Positions 1 to 7,608 of a stretch of 20,419 bases of DNA are shown in pieces. The notes beneath the pieces were generated by a model. It saw nothing but the letters and a program-made list of their open reading frames with translations. It had not been told where the DNA came from and searched no databases. Location of the stretch: NCBI GenBank assembly GCA_965368335.1, contig CBDUMN010000061.1:1-20419 (forward strand). The letters run 5' to 3'. The position numbers were made by a program, and so were the translations under genes. Origin of the DNA: CBDUMN01 sp965368335. Lineage in GTDB: Bacteria > Pseudomonadota > Alphaproteobacteria > Rhodospirillales > JAPHRK01. The first letter of the stretch is position 1; every line of letters starts with the position of its first letter.

Positions 1-1664
1 AACAGCAGAGGATCGTCCTGGTGTTTGATCCGACGCCGCCATTTGCGCAGATTGCCGGGCCCGCCGGTCCAGGCTGCGACCATCAGGAACAGATCGCGAT
101 TGATGTAGCTTTCTTCGAGCAGGATGTTGACGTATTTCTGGCCCATCATCAGATTGACTTCAGGCTCGAAAAGCTTCTTGCGCTTGTGGGTTCGGTAGCG
201 GCGATCCTGAGCGATGAAGCTGGCCGTACGCGGCATCAACTGCATCAGCCCGCTGGCTCCCGCATGGCTCTTGGCCTTGGGGTTGAAGCCGCTTTCCTGG
301 CGGATAATGGCGTAGAGCAAGGCGCGGTCGACCCGATAGCCGTTGTCGGGTTGCCAGGCGGGCACCGGATAGGAGGCGCTGTCGTAACGGCCCTTGCCTT
401 CGCGGGCCAGCATATTGCCGAGCCGCATGGCGAGGCCGGGCATATTGGCGCGCACCGAAAGCCCCAGGAGGGCGTTCATTTCATGTTGTTTGATGCGGCC
501 ATACAGGCCGCGTAGTTCGCGTTCGGCCTGGTGGTGTTCTCCAAGCTGCATAAGCGCGAGAGCGCGCTGGACCTTGGGTTTGTCGAGCAGGCCGCCCAAG
601 TCGTTTTCATTAAGGGGCGGCGGGGTCCAGTCGAAGGCCGTCTGATGGCCGAGCATCCTCTTGGCAAGTAGGCCGTAAAAGGTGCGTGGGTAGCCCGCAG
701 CGAGACCGAGATAGTGGTTGATCTTGGAGGGTTCTTGGGCGGCCAGTGCGGTGCGCGCCGCCCAGAAAGCTCCGGCCGATTTGAGCCAAGCTCCGGCGTA
801 GTCAGAATCAACGATGGCGGCGAAATGCTTTTGCGCCTGCTTCATCCGGCCCAGACGCCAGGAGGCGAGGCCCACCGTCCAATGCGCCTGGGGCAGATAC
901 TTGCCCGAGCGCTTGGCGGCCCGTCCGGCCCAGTCGATGGCCCATTGGTCTCGCCCATCGGCATAGTACCCCGCGCCGAGACGAGCTTGGACCCGGTCGT
1001 ATTCCACCGGATGGAACAGGCGTTTGACTTCGGCCGATTGGAGCAGGCGTTTGACCGCCAGGGTCCAGCCTTTGCGCTGTTGCCAGCGCATCTGGCGTTT
1101 CAGTTGGGCGACCCGCTGAAGGTTGGCGCGACTTAACCGTTTCGATGGGCGGTAGCTCTTGGCCGGGGCGAAATCGCCGTCATGGCCCGAGCCGTAGAGA
1201 TATCCCCCTCTAGGCTTTGCCGGATATTTCCAGTTTTTGGGCCGCCGTTTGAGCGCCAATTTGTAAAGCTGTCCGGACTGGGGCAGGTCGGCGTACTGGT
1301 CCATCCAGCCTTTCAGTTCTTTGTATTTCGAGCGGTACTTGCGCGGATGGAGGTAGCGTTGGGCCATCACATGACCCATAAGCAGCTTGTTCTCAAGCGT
1401 GGCGATAGCCTTGTCGGCGGCCTTCCAGTCGCCGTTTTCCTGCAAAGTCTCAATTCGCTTGTAGGTCGCCACATCGTCTGGCGAGAGAGGCTTGGGTAAG
1501 GCGATGGTTTCCGGGGGCGTCGCCTGAGGTTGGGGCAGTGATGCGATCTGGGATGTCTGCGAGAAAACACTGGGCAGGGCGGGGGCGTTTTGAGCGTAAG
1601 CAACAGGCGCCGCGACCAAAGCCGCCGCGAGGGTCAGCCCGCCAATCCTTCCCCTAAAACTCAT
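1..1664 (-). CDS. Soluble lytic murein transglycosylase (SLT family), 3' end cut off by window edge
   Basis: Periplasmic enzyme that cleaves the MurNAc-GlcNAc bond of peptidoglycan to leave 1,6-anhydro-MurNAc. The frame is open from an ATG at 1664 to position 1 (554 codons visible, stop outside). It begins with a signal peptide (MSFRGRIGGLTLAAALVAAPVAYA, cleavage after AYA expected), followed by a long helical region typical of the superhelical U/L domains (roughly residues 40-430). The SLT catalytic domain then starts with YAIIRQESGFNPKAKS, where Glu457 is the expected catalytic acid, and continues with GASGLMQLMP and LMMGQKYV. Only the last part of the SLT domain is missing. It lies downstream of the glycosylase gene on the same strand, with a 127-base gap holding a TTGACA -35 element and two DnaA boxes. 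The family is certain; the exact paralogue (Slt70-like) is inferred. Confidence 0.93.
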   Translation of the reverse strand, partial: MSFRGRIGGLTLAAALVAAPVAYAQNAPALPSVFSQTSQIASLPQPQATPPETIALPKPLSPDDVATYKRIETLQENGDWKAADKAIATLENKLLMGHVMAQRYLHPRKYRSKYKELKGWMDQYADLPQSGQLYKLALKRRPKNWKYPAKPRGGYLYGSGHDGDFAPAKSYRPSKRLSRANLQRVAQLKRQMRWQQRKGWTLAVKRLLQSAEVKRLFHPVEYDRVQARLGAGYYADGRDQWAIDWAGRAAKRSGKYLPQAHWTVGLASWRLGRMKQAQKHFAAIVDSDYAGAWLKSAGAFWAARTALAAQEPSKINHYLGLAAGYPRTFYGLLAKRMLGHQTAFDWTPPPLNENDLGGLLDKPKVQRALALMQLGEHHQAERELRGLYGRIKQHEMNALLGLSVRANMPGLAMRLGNMLAREGKGRYDSASYPVPAWQPDNGYRVDRALLYAIIRQESGFNPKAKSHAGASGLMQLMPRTASFIAQDRRYRTHKRKKLFEPEVNLMMGQKYVNILLEESYINRDLFLMVAAWTGGPGNLRKWRRRIKHQDDPLL

Positions 1665-1735
1665 TCGTGTCCCCAAAATCCAAACGAAACGCTTACTAAT
1701 TAATCCGATCCTTGTGTCTCAGAATCCCAAGGAAC

Positions 1736-1741
1736 TGTCAA
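1736..1741 (-). promoter_or_regulatory. Candidate promoter -35 (TTGACA) of the lytic transglycosylase gene
   Basis: Reading the minus strand, CTTGACA lies 72 bases before the transglycosylase ATG. This is the preferred alphaproteobacterial sigma-70 -35 form. The -10 about 17 bases downstream is poor (GACACA near 1713-1718), so only the -35 is convincing. The inverted DnaA boxes end ten bases upstream of it, which would place them around -47 to -67 of the start site. Confidence 0.4.
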
Positions 1742-1751
1742 GGAAGCGGAG

Positions 1752-1772
1752 TTATCCACAAGCTGTGGATAA
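1752..1772. promoter_or_regulatory. Two perfect inverted DnaA boxes, 3 bases apart
   Basis: TTATCCACA at 1752-1760, then AGC, then TGTGGATAA at 1764-1772. Both nonamers match the strict DnaA box consensus TTATCCACA on opposite strands. The pair lies in the short gap between the glycosylase stop and the transglycosylase start, just upstream of a TTGACA. The same bases could form a 9-bp hairpin with a 3-base loop, but no T-tract follows on either strand, so a terminator is unlikely. Confidence 0.7.
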
Positions 1773-1778
1773 AATACG

Positions 1779-1806
1779 GGAATCGCCTTTGTTAGGCAAG
1801 GATTCC
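1779..1806 (-). terminator. Weak terminator-like hairpin at the end of the uracil-DNA glycosylase gene
   Basis: On the minus strand GGAATC and GCC pair with GGC and GATTCC around the glycosylase TAA. The 5' arm has a three-base bulge, and CGTATTTTATCC follows. The T-run is short and the stem imperfect, so this is a weak call. Confidence 0.3.
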
Positions 1807-2646
1807 GTGGGTTCTGAGGTGTTCCCGGATATCGAGGAGGTCGCGCCAGGCCAGCTGTTTCTGGTTCGGCGAACGCAAAAGGTAAGCCGGGTGGAAGAGG
1901 GCGCGGGCCTTGGCCGGGCGGCTCATGCGTGGGGTTTCGTAGTCGAACCACTTGCCACGCAGCTTAGTAATGCCTTCGTTGCGCGCCAGAAGGGTCTTGG
2001 CCGAAGGGCCGCCTAAAAGAACGATGACTTCCGGGTCCATCAGTTCGATATGGCGCTCGACAAAGGGCAGGCAAACGGCGATTTCCGCACTGGTCGGGTT
2101 GCGGTTGCCGGGCGGACGCCAGAAGAGAATGTTGGTGATATAGGCGTTTTCCTGTCGATCCAGGCCGATAGAGGCGAGCATTTTATCGAGCAGTTTGCCG
2201 CTCGCTCCGACGAAGGGCAGGCCTTCCCGGTCCTCATCGGCCCCAGGGGCTTCGCCGATCAGCATAATCCGTGCGTCTTTGGCCCCATCGGAAAACACCG
2301 TGTTGGTCGCGGTTTTTTTGAGGGGGCAGCCGTCGAAAGCCCGCACGGCGGCTTCAAGGTCTTCCAGGGTCTTGGCCTGAGCCGCTGCATCGCAGGCGCT
2401 GGCGACCATTTCGGACTGGCCGATGGGTTCGGGCGTTGGGCGGGGCGCGGAAGAAGGCGCTGCGGGAGGGGGCGCTTTGGCTTCGGCTCTGACGGCCTGG
2501 GCGGCGCTCTGCCGGGCCGATTTGCGGGCAGCCAGGGCGGCGGCCGATTCCGCATAGCGATCAATGGGGGTTTCGCCAATGCATTCGTCGACGCCTGCGT
2601 CTGCATACCATTGCAGAATTTCCGCGGGGTGAAGCTGTTTGTCCAT
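1792..2646 (-). CDS. Uracil-DNA glycosylase, family 4 (alphaproteobacterial type)
   Basis: Base-excision repair enzyme that removes uracil from DNA. It is 284 residues from the chosen ATG at 2646. Residues 1-85 are a poorly conserved, Ala/Pro-rich N-terminal extension. The catalytic core follows: TNTVFSDG (115-121), GEAPGADEDREGLPFVG (131-147, motif A), NILFWRPPGNRNPT (172-185), and HPAYLLRSP (252-260, motif B with the catalytic-site His). Classical family 4 enzymes hold a 4Fe-4S cluster with four Cys. Here only Cys107 and Cys192 stand at expected places; the usual KCRPPGNR is FWRPPGNR and the first C-x2-C pair has a single Cys. The frame stays open to 2865, but that would overlap etfQO; MDKQLHPAEILQWY is the natural start. 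It is transcribed away from etfQO and upstream of the transglycosylase. Confidence 0.9.
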   Translation of the reverse strand: MDKQLHPAEILQWYADAGVDECIGETPIDRYAESAAALAARKSARQSAAQAVRAEAKAPPPAAPSSAPRPTPEPIGQSEMVASACDAAAQAKTLEDLEAAVRAFDGCPLKKTATNTVFSDGAKDARIMLIGEAPGADEDREGLPFVGASGKLLDKMLASIGLDRQENAYITNILFWRPPGNRNPTSAEIAVCLPFVERHIELMDPEVIVLLGGPSAKTLLARNEGITKLRGKWFDYETPRMSRPAKARALFHPAYLLRSPNQKQLAWRDLLDIREHLRTHGILA

Positions 2647-2730
2647 GGGCGTAGATTTGCAGAAATGAATGTCTTTACAAAGCTTTTTTCGTTCCGCCCG
2701 CCAAACGTCTCGCACTCTGTAAAACGCCTG

Positions 2731-2739
2731 TGCTATAAC
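2731..2739 (+). promoter_or_regulatory. Candidate extended -10 promoter for etfQO
   Basis: TGCTATAAC fits the extended -10 pattern TGnTATAAT with one mismatch. It lies 53 bases before the etfQO ATG, in the 145-base divergent gap with the glycosylase gene. No good -35 is seen at 17-18 bases (TCGCAC), as is usual for extended -10 promoters. The implied leader contains a second purine-rich stretch, GGGGAGG at 2753-2759, in addition to the true ribosome binding site. Confidence 0.45.
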
Positions 2740-2791
2740 GCCCTCGTATCTTGGGGAGGATACAACGAAGAAAGATTTGTTAGGAGGTCCC

Positions 2792-4432
2792 ATGGAACGG
2801 GAATCGATGGAATTTGACGTTGTGATCGTCGGCGCTGGCCCGGCCGGATTGTCCGCTGCGATCAAGCTGGCTCAACTCTCTCAGGCGAATGAGACCGAGG
2901 TTTCCATCTGTGTCGTCGAAAAAGGCTCCGAAGTCGGTGCTCATATTCTTTCGGGTGCGGTCTTGGAGCCGCGTGCGCTGGATGAACTGATCCCGGACTG
3001 GAAGGAAAAGGGCGCACCGCTCAATACGCCGGTTTCCGGCGAGCAGATCATGTTTCTCTCTGAAACCGGCGCGATTAATGTCCCCGGTTTCGCTATGCCG
3101 CCCGCCATGCACAACAAGGGCAACTATATCATTTCCTTGGGTAACTTCTGCCGCTGGCTGGGCGAACAGGCCGAAGCCATGGGCATCGAGGTCTATCCCG
3201 GCTTCGCCGCTGCCGAAGTGCTCTACAATGACGACGGTTCGGTTAAAGGCATCGCGACCGGCGATATGGGCCTGGACCGCGAAGGCAATCCGGGCCCCAA
3301 CCACGAGCCGGGCATGGAGCTGCACGCCAAATACACCTTCTTCTCGGAAGGCTGCCGCGGCCACCTCGGCAAGATGTTGAAGAATAAGTTCGGTCTTGAA
3401 GAAGGTCAGAAGCAAACCTACGGCATCGGCATCAAAGAGCTTTGGGAGGTCGATCCCTCCAAACACAAGCAAGGCCTCGTCGTTCATACGGCAGGTTGGC
3501 CGTTGCAATCCGATACCTATGGCGGTTCTTTCCTCTACCACCTGGAAGACAATCAGGTCGCCGTCGGTTTTGTGGTCGGTCTCGACTATCAGAACCCGCA
3601 TCTAAGCCCTTATGACGAATTCCAGCGCTTCAAGACCCATCCGAAGATCAAAGACACCTTCGAGGGCGGTCGCCGCGTGGCTTATGGCGCTCGGGCGCTC
3701 AATGAAGGCGGCTTCCAGTGTTTGCCCAAGCTGATTTTCCCCGGCGGCTGTCTCATTGGCTGTGAGGCCGGGACGTTGAATATGCCGAAAATCAAGGGCA
3801 CCCATACGGCCATGAAGTCGGGTATGCTGGCTGCCGAGGCGGCGTTTGAAGCCTTGAAGGCCGAGCGGGCCAACGACGAACTGACGGCCTTTGGCGAAAA
3901 CTTCAAAAAATCCTGGGTTTATGACGAACTTTACGTGGCGCGCAATGTTCGCCCGTCGTTCAAATGGGGACTCTGGGGCGGCACCATTTACACCGGGATC
4001 GATCAGGTCTTGTTCCGTGGTCGCGCACCCTGGACCTTCGCCCATCATGGGACCGATCACGAAGCGCTTAAGAAGGCCAAGGACTGTCCGAAGATCGACT
4101 ATCCCAAGCCCGACGGCGTGTTGACCTTCGACAAGCTGACCAACGTTTCTTTCTCGGCGACCAACCATGAGGAAGAACAACCCTGTCATTTGCAGCTCGT
4201 CGACCCGGATGTGCCGGTTAAGGTCAATCTGGCGGAATACGACGGTCCCGAGGCGCGCTTCTGTCCGGCGGGGGTCTATGAGTATGTGGGTGAGGAAGGC
4301 GAGGAGAAACGTCTTCAAATTAACGCGCAGAACTGTGTCCACTGCAAAACCTGCGATATCAAGGACCCGACCCAGAATATCAACTGGGTGACCCCGCAGG
4401 GCGGAGAAGGCCCCAACTACCCCAACATGTAA
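2792..4432 (+). CDS. etfQO: Electron transfer flavoprotein-ubiquinone oxidoreductase
   Basis: Membrane-associated FAD/4Fe-4S enzyme that passes electrons from reduced ETF (from acyl-CoA and other dehydrogenases) to ubiquinone. It is 546 residues, the normal size. The FAD Rossmann motif is VVIVGAGPAGLSAA (residues 10-23). Further family blocks include SGAVLEP, GCRGHLGK and GCLIGCEAGTLNMPKIKGTHTAMKSG. The C-terminal ferredoxin-like domain supplies Cys491 and the C-x2-C-x2-C set Cys515, Cys518 and Cys521 for the cluster. The ATG at 2792 is chosen because AGGAGG (2782-2787) lies four bases upstream; a TTG at 2777 lies before this site and the ATG at 2807 is too far from it. It is the first gene of a close-packed run with the TPR lipoprotein and ispE, and works functionally with the FadD further on. 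Confidence 0.97.
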   Translation: MERESMEFDVVIVGAGPAGLSAAIKLAQLSQANETEVSICVVEKGSEVGAHILSGAVLEPRALDELIPDWKEKGAPLNTPVSGEQIMFLSETGAINVPGFAMPPAMHNKGNYIISLGNFCRWLGEQAEAMGIEVYPGFAAAEVLYNDDGSVKGIATGDMGLDREGNPGPNHEPGMELHAKYTFFSEGCRGHLGKMLKNKFGLEEGQKQTYGIGIKELWEVDPSKHKQGLVVHTAGWPLQSDTYGGSFLYHLEDNQVAVGFVVGLDYQNPHLSPYDEFQRFKTHPKIKDTFEGGRRVAYGARALNEGGFQCLPKLIFPGGCLIGCEAGTLNMPKIKGTHTAMKSGMLAAEAAFEALKAERANDELTAFGENFKKSWVYDELYVARNVRPSFKWGLWGGTIYTGIDQVLFRGRAPWTFAHHGTDHEALKKAKDCPKIDYPKPDGVLTFDKLTNVSFSATNHEEEQPCHLQLVDPDVPVKVNLAEYDGPEARFCPAGVYEYVGEEGEEKRLQINAQNCVHCKTCDIKDPTQNINWVTPQGGEGPNYPNM

Positions 4433-4459
4433 GTTAGGGGCGCAAAGCGAGAGGCAGAC

Positions 4460-6202
4460 ATGAAGGCAAGAAGACCCTGGGCCGGTATCAAGCGGCTTTC
4501 TCACGCCGTCGGCATCGTCGCCCTGGCGGCAACGGTTTGGGGGTGTCAAACCACCATGGCCGGTGCGGACAGCGGGTCGACTTCTAGCGAGCCGCCTCTC
4601 GCTCATTCGCCGTTCGGCAACTATCTGGCCGGGCGACACGCTCAGCAAACCCAGGATACGCGCGCCGCGGCGATCTATTATTCGGCGTTGGTCGATCAGG
4701 AGCCCGAAAACCTGTCGGCGAAGAAGCTGGCCATGCTGACAACCGCCATGGAAGGTCGGATCGACGAGGCCCACCGTCTTGCAGAGGCGATGGTCGAAGA
4801 GAGCCGGACAGAGCCCGTGGCGGTGTTTCTCGCCGTGACCGTTGCGGTTGCCAAAGGAGATTACGCCGAAGCGTTGAAGCGGCTTAACGAACTGCCTAAG
4901 ACCGGTGTTAACGTATTTATGGGGCCATTGGTGGAAGCCTGGGCCCATGCCGGTGACGGCAAGATGGAAGCCGCCCAGAAAGCCCTCGCGCCGATCAAAC
5001 AACTGAGCGATATGACCGGGCTCTATCATCTCCATGCGGGCCTAATCAATCAGGCGGCAGGGCAGACGGATCGCGCCGAGGATCATTTCAAGCAGGCGGC
5101 GCAAGACCCCAACGGCATGTCGCTGCGCGTGGTCGAACTGTTGGGTGCGATCTATCAGCGCTCGGATCGCGGTCCCGAAGCGCTCATGCTTTACAACGAT
5201 TACCGCCGCAAAAATCCCGGATCGGTGTTGATCGAGTCTTTGATGGTCAGTGAGATGCGCCATCAGAAGGCGCCTAAGGTCGAGGTGACGCCGCGTGATG
5301 GCGTGGCCGAGGCCATGTTCGGTATCGCCAGTGCGCTCCGTCAGCAAAACGCCCGCGAAACGGCGCTGATTTTCGGGCGTATGGCGCTCCATCTTAAATC
5401 CAATTATCCTATCGCCCAGATTTTGATTGGCGACATTCTGGAATCGATGAACCGTCTGGCCGAGGCCAACGCGGTCTATGAAATGATCGACCCGGCTTCG
5501 CCGTTCGCCTGGACGGGGCAGTTGCGGCGCGCAACCAACTGGGATGCGCTCGATCAGGTGGATCGTGCGGCCGAGGTGTTGGAGCGTATGGCGGCCGAGC
5601 AGACGACCCAGATCGATTCGCTCGTTCAACTGGGCAACATCATGCGTTCGCGTTCGCGGTTTGCAGAGGCGGCCAAGGCCTATGACCGGGCCATTGCGCG
5701 GATTGATAAGGTCGAAGCGCGTCACTGGAGTCTGCTTTATACCCGTGGCATCGCTCTGGAGCGCTCGAAACAGTGGGAGCGGGCTGAGAAGGACTTTCTG
5801 AAAGCTCTGGAACTCCAGCCCGATCAACCTTTCGTTCTCAACTATCTCGGCTATAGCTGGGTCGAGCAGGGCATTCATCTCGACCGCGCCCAGGCGATGA
5901 TTGAAAAAGCCGTCGAACTGCGTCCCATGGACGGCTACATCGTCGATAGCCTGGGGTGGGTTCAGTATCGGCTGGAAAAATACGCCGATGCGGTGAAAAA
6001 TCTGGAGCGCGCCGTTGAATTGCGTCCCGAGGACCCGACGATCAACGATCATCTGGGTGACGCTTATTGGCAGGTCGGCCGTAATCTGGAGGCCCGCTTC
6101 CAGTGGCGACGCGCCCTCTCATTGGACCCCGACGAAGACCTTGCCGAAAAGATCAAGGCCAAGGTGGAGCGCGGTAGGCTGAGCGAAACGGCCGCCGAGT
6201 AG
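4460..6202 (+). CDS. TPR-repeat lipoprotein
   Basis: 580-residue tetratricopeptide-repeat protein, probably anchored in the outer membrane as a scaffold for protein-protein contacts; partners unknown. The N-terminus is basic, then hydrophobic (HAVGIVALAATVWGC), with a lipobox-like VWGC and Cys29 as the likely lipidated residue. Trp at -2 is unusual for a lipobox. Helical repeats fill the rest. The clearest TPRs are near residues 421-455 (YTRGIALERSKQWERAEKDF), 460-490 (LGYSWVEQGIHLDRA), 495-525 (LGWVQYRLEKYADAVKNLE) and 530-558 (LGDAYWQVGRNLEA). GAGAGG at 4449-4454 lies five bases before the ATG. It starts 27 bases after etfQO and ends four bases before ispE, so the three genes are likely co-transcribed. 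No enzyme motif is seen. Confidence 0.85.
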   Translation: MKARRPWAGIKRLSHAVGIVALAATVWGCQTTMAGADSGSTSSEPPLAHSPFGNYLAGRHAQQTQDTRAAAIYYSALVDQEPENLSAKKLAMLTTAMEGRIDEAHRLAEAMVEESRTEPVAVFLAVTVAVAKGDYAEALKRLNELPKTGVNVFMGPLVEAWAHAGDGKMEAAQKALAPIKQLSDMTGLYHLHAGLINQAAGQTDRAEDHFKQAAQDPNGMSLRVVELLGAIYQRSDRGPEALMLYNDYRRKNPGSVLIESLMVSEMRHQKAPKVEVTPRDGVAEAMFGIASALRQQNARETALIFGRMALHLKSNYPIAQILIGDILESMNRLAEANAVYEMIDPASPFAWTGQLRRATNWDALDQVDRAAEVLERMAAEQTTQIDSLVQLGNIMRSRSRFAEAAKAYDRAIARIDKVEARHWSLLYTRGIALERSKQWERAEKDFLKALELQPDQPFVLNYLGYSWVEQGIHLDRAQAMIEKAVELRPMDGYIVDSLGWVQYRLEKYADAVKNLERAVELRPEDPTINDHLGDAYWQVGRNLEARFQWRRALSLDPDEDLAEKIKAKVERGRLSETAAE

Positions 6203-6206
6203 CCCA

Positions 6207-7076
6207 ATGACCGGGGAGAAGAGCGTCAGCCTGTTTGCGCCCGCCAAGATCAATTTTTATCTCCACGTTACCGGAAAACGCGACGACGGTTATCACCTGC
6301 TCGATAGTCTGATGGTCTTTGCCGGTGTCGGAGACGTCATCGATGCCCGGTCCGCAGACGATCTTTCGCTAACGATCAAAGGTCCCTTCTCCAGTGGCCT
6401 GGATGCGGATGAAAGCAATCTTGTGATAAAAGCCGCCGAGGCTCTGCGGAAAGCTTCGGGCTGTCAAAAAGGCGCGGCCCTGACTCTGACCAAGGAACTT
6501 CCTGTCGCTTCGGGTATCGGTGGCGGTTCGGCCGATGCGGCGGCGGCCTTGAAGGCGCTTTCCGAGCTTTGGGAGATTTCTCTGCCCGATGATCAAATGC
6601 AGGAAATCGCCCTTTCTCTCGGGGCCGATGTGCCCGTTTGCTTAAGCGGTCGGTCGTCTTTCGTTGGGGGGATTGGCGAGGACCTGTCGCCCCCGCCGCC
6701 TTTGCCTCCCTGCTGGCTGGTGCTGGTCAATCCGGGGGTCGCCGTTTCAACTCCGGCGGTGTTTAAGGCGCGTTCCGGCGGGTTTTCTGCTCCGGCAAGG
6801 TTTGACGAGAGCCCTGAGGATGCGGCGCATCTGGCGGAAATTCTCCGGGAGCGGGCCAATGATCTGGAAATCCCCGCCCGGACGATTGCCCCGGCTGTCG
6901 ATGTCGCCTTTCTGGGGCTTGGCGCATCCGAAGATTGCCTAATGGCCCGCATGTCGGGCAGCGGCGCAACCTGCTTCGGCCTGTTTGAAACAGAGGAAAA
7001 AGCCCAGTCCGCGGCGGCAAAAATCTCCGAGGCCAAACCCGATTGGTGGGTCGCCGCCGCGCCTTTGTTAACCTGA
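6207..7076 (+). CDS. ispE: 4-diphosphocytidyl-2-C-methyl-D-erythritol kinase
   Basis: Cytoplasmic GHMP kinase of the MEP (non-mevalonate) isoprenoid pathway. It phosphorylates the 2-hydroxyl of CDP-methylerythritol with ATP. It is 289 residues, the usual length. N-terminal APAKINFYLHVTGKRDDGYHLLDS carries Lys14. The glycine-rich GHMP ATP loop is PVASGIGGGSADAA (99-112), followed by LGADVPVCLSG with the catalytic Asp141. The C-terminal motif MSGSGATCFGLF (about 249-260) is the third GHMP signature. The start ATG follows the TPR gene stop by four bases with no clear Shine-Dalgarno, which suggests translational coupling. Confidence 0.97.
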   Translation: MTGEKSVSLFAPAKINFYLHVTGKRDDGYHLLDSLMVFAGVGDVIDARSADDLSLTIKGPFSSGLDADESNLVIKAAEALRKASGCQKGAALTLTKELPVASGIGGGSADAAAALKALSELWEISLPDDQMQEIALSLGADVPVCLSGRSSFVGGIGEDLSPPPPLPPCWLVLVNPGVAVSTPAVFKARSGGFSAPARFDESPEDAAHLAEILRERANDLEIPARTIAPAVDVAFLGLGASEDCLMARMSGSGATCFGLFETEEKAQSAAAKISEAKPDWWVAAAPLLT

Positions 7077-7101
7077 TCGCCGGAGAGTTCAATAAAGCGT
7101 C

Positions 7102-7130
7102 TTGAAAGGACCGGCCGAACCCATTATGGT
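7102..7130 (+). promoter_or_regulatory. Promoter of tRNA-Gln
   Basis: TTGAAA at 7102-7107 and TATGGT at 7125-7130 are separated by 17 bases, a good sigma-70 arrangement. The predicted start is near 7137, some 15 bases ahead of the mature tRNA 5' end. Confidence 0.6.
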
Positions 7131-7151
7131 GCGCCGCCTTAAGCGCACTGA

Positions 7152-7226
7152 TGGGGCGTCGCCAAGCGGTAAGGCACTGGTTTTTGGTATCAGCATTCGC
7201 AGGTTCGAATCCTGCCGCCCCAGCCA
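7152..7226 (+). tRNA. tRNA-Gln (anticodon TTG)
   Basis: A full cloverleaf can be drawn. The acceptor stem TGGGGCG (7152-7158) pairs with CGCCCCA (7216-7222); discriminator G7223; encoded CCA 7224-7226. The D-stem is GCC/GGC. The anticodon arm CTGGT-TTTTGGT-ATCAG places TTG at positions 34-36. The T-arm is GCAGG-TTCGAAT-CCTGC. The U1-A72 opening pair is typical of tRNA-Gln. It has its own promoter upstream and an intrinsic terminator two bases after the CCA, and it marks the left border of the accessory block. Confidence 0.97.
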
Positions 7227-7227
7227 T

Positions 7228-7258
7228 AAAAACGGGTCCGATTACGGGCCCGTTTTTT
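7228..7258 (+). terminator. Intrinsic terminator of tRNA-Gln
   Basis: CGGGTCCG and CGGGCCCG pair (one G-T wobble) around the loop ATTA. The stem is extended by an A-run on the 5' side (7228-7232) that pairs with the T-run TTTTTT (7253-7258). Confidence 0.9.
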
Positions 7259-7267
7259 GTTGTCCAC

Positions 7268-7287
7268 TTGTCGGAAATTGTCGGAAA
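7268..7287 (+). repeat. Tandem direct repeat, 2 x TTGTCGGAAA
   Basis: Two perfect adjacent 10-base copies start ten bases after the tRNA-Gln terminator. Short direct repeats beside a tRNA 3' end can be integrase arm-type sites. No integrase gene is present here, so that role is only a suggestion. Confidence 0.5.
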
Positions 7288-7473
7288 TCACTCTATTTGC
7301 GACTCGTCTTATTTAGAATGAGATTCGGCGCCTACTTTGAACGGTTACTTTTTTATCTAATAAATGGCAGCAGATATTTTAGCTTTGCTTATTATTTTCC
7401 GTTTCGCTTGGTGTTTATTCAATCCTGCACCGAAATGGACCTGGGATAGTTGATGGGAGGGGAGGGAGCAAAC

Positions 7474-7518
7474 CTTTCGATCTGAAAGCGTTTGGCGTAA
7501 TTTCTCGCGGATCGAAAG
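7474..7518. promoter_or_regulatory. 9-bp inverted repeat upstream of the patatin cassette
   Basis: CTTTCGATC at 7474-7482 and its exact reverse complement GATCGAAAG at 7510-7518 are separated by 27 bases, about 90 bases before the likely patatin start. It could be an operator with two half-sites or a leader hairpin. No T-run follows. Confidence 0.35.
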
Positions 7519-7608
7519 AAATTGTTGTATGTATACGCCCATTACGTGCGTTATTGGTTTCCGCAGCTACTTCACAAGCTTCTTCGGATAAGAATGAGGC
7601 ATGAAAAT

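Larger units (their letters stand above)
7259..7608. other. Intergenic stretch at the left end of the accessory block
   Basis: 350 bases with no convincing gene; the region is visibly AT-richer than the genes to its left. It contains a tandem 10-base direct repeat TTGTCGGAAA (7268-7277 and 7278-7287) just behind the tRNA terminator. An inverted repeat CTTTCGATC (7474-7482) / GATCGAAAG (7510-7518) lies upstream of the patatin gene. No clear sigma-70 promoter was found. Confidence 0.5.

Noticed and set aside
3602..5035. Long antisense open frame (477 codons) opposite etfQO and the TPR gene
   Set aside because: It spans two well-supported genes on the other strand, has His/Arg-rich composition typical of antisense GC-rich DNA and no recognisable motif.
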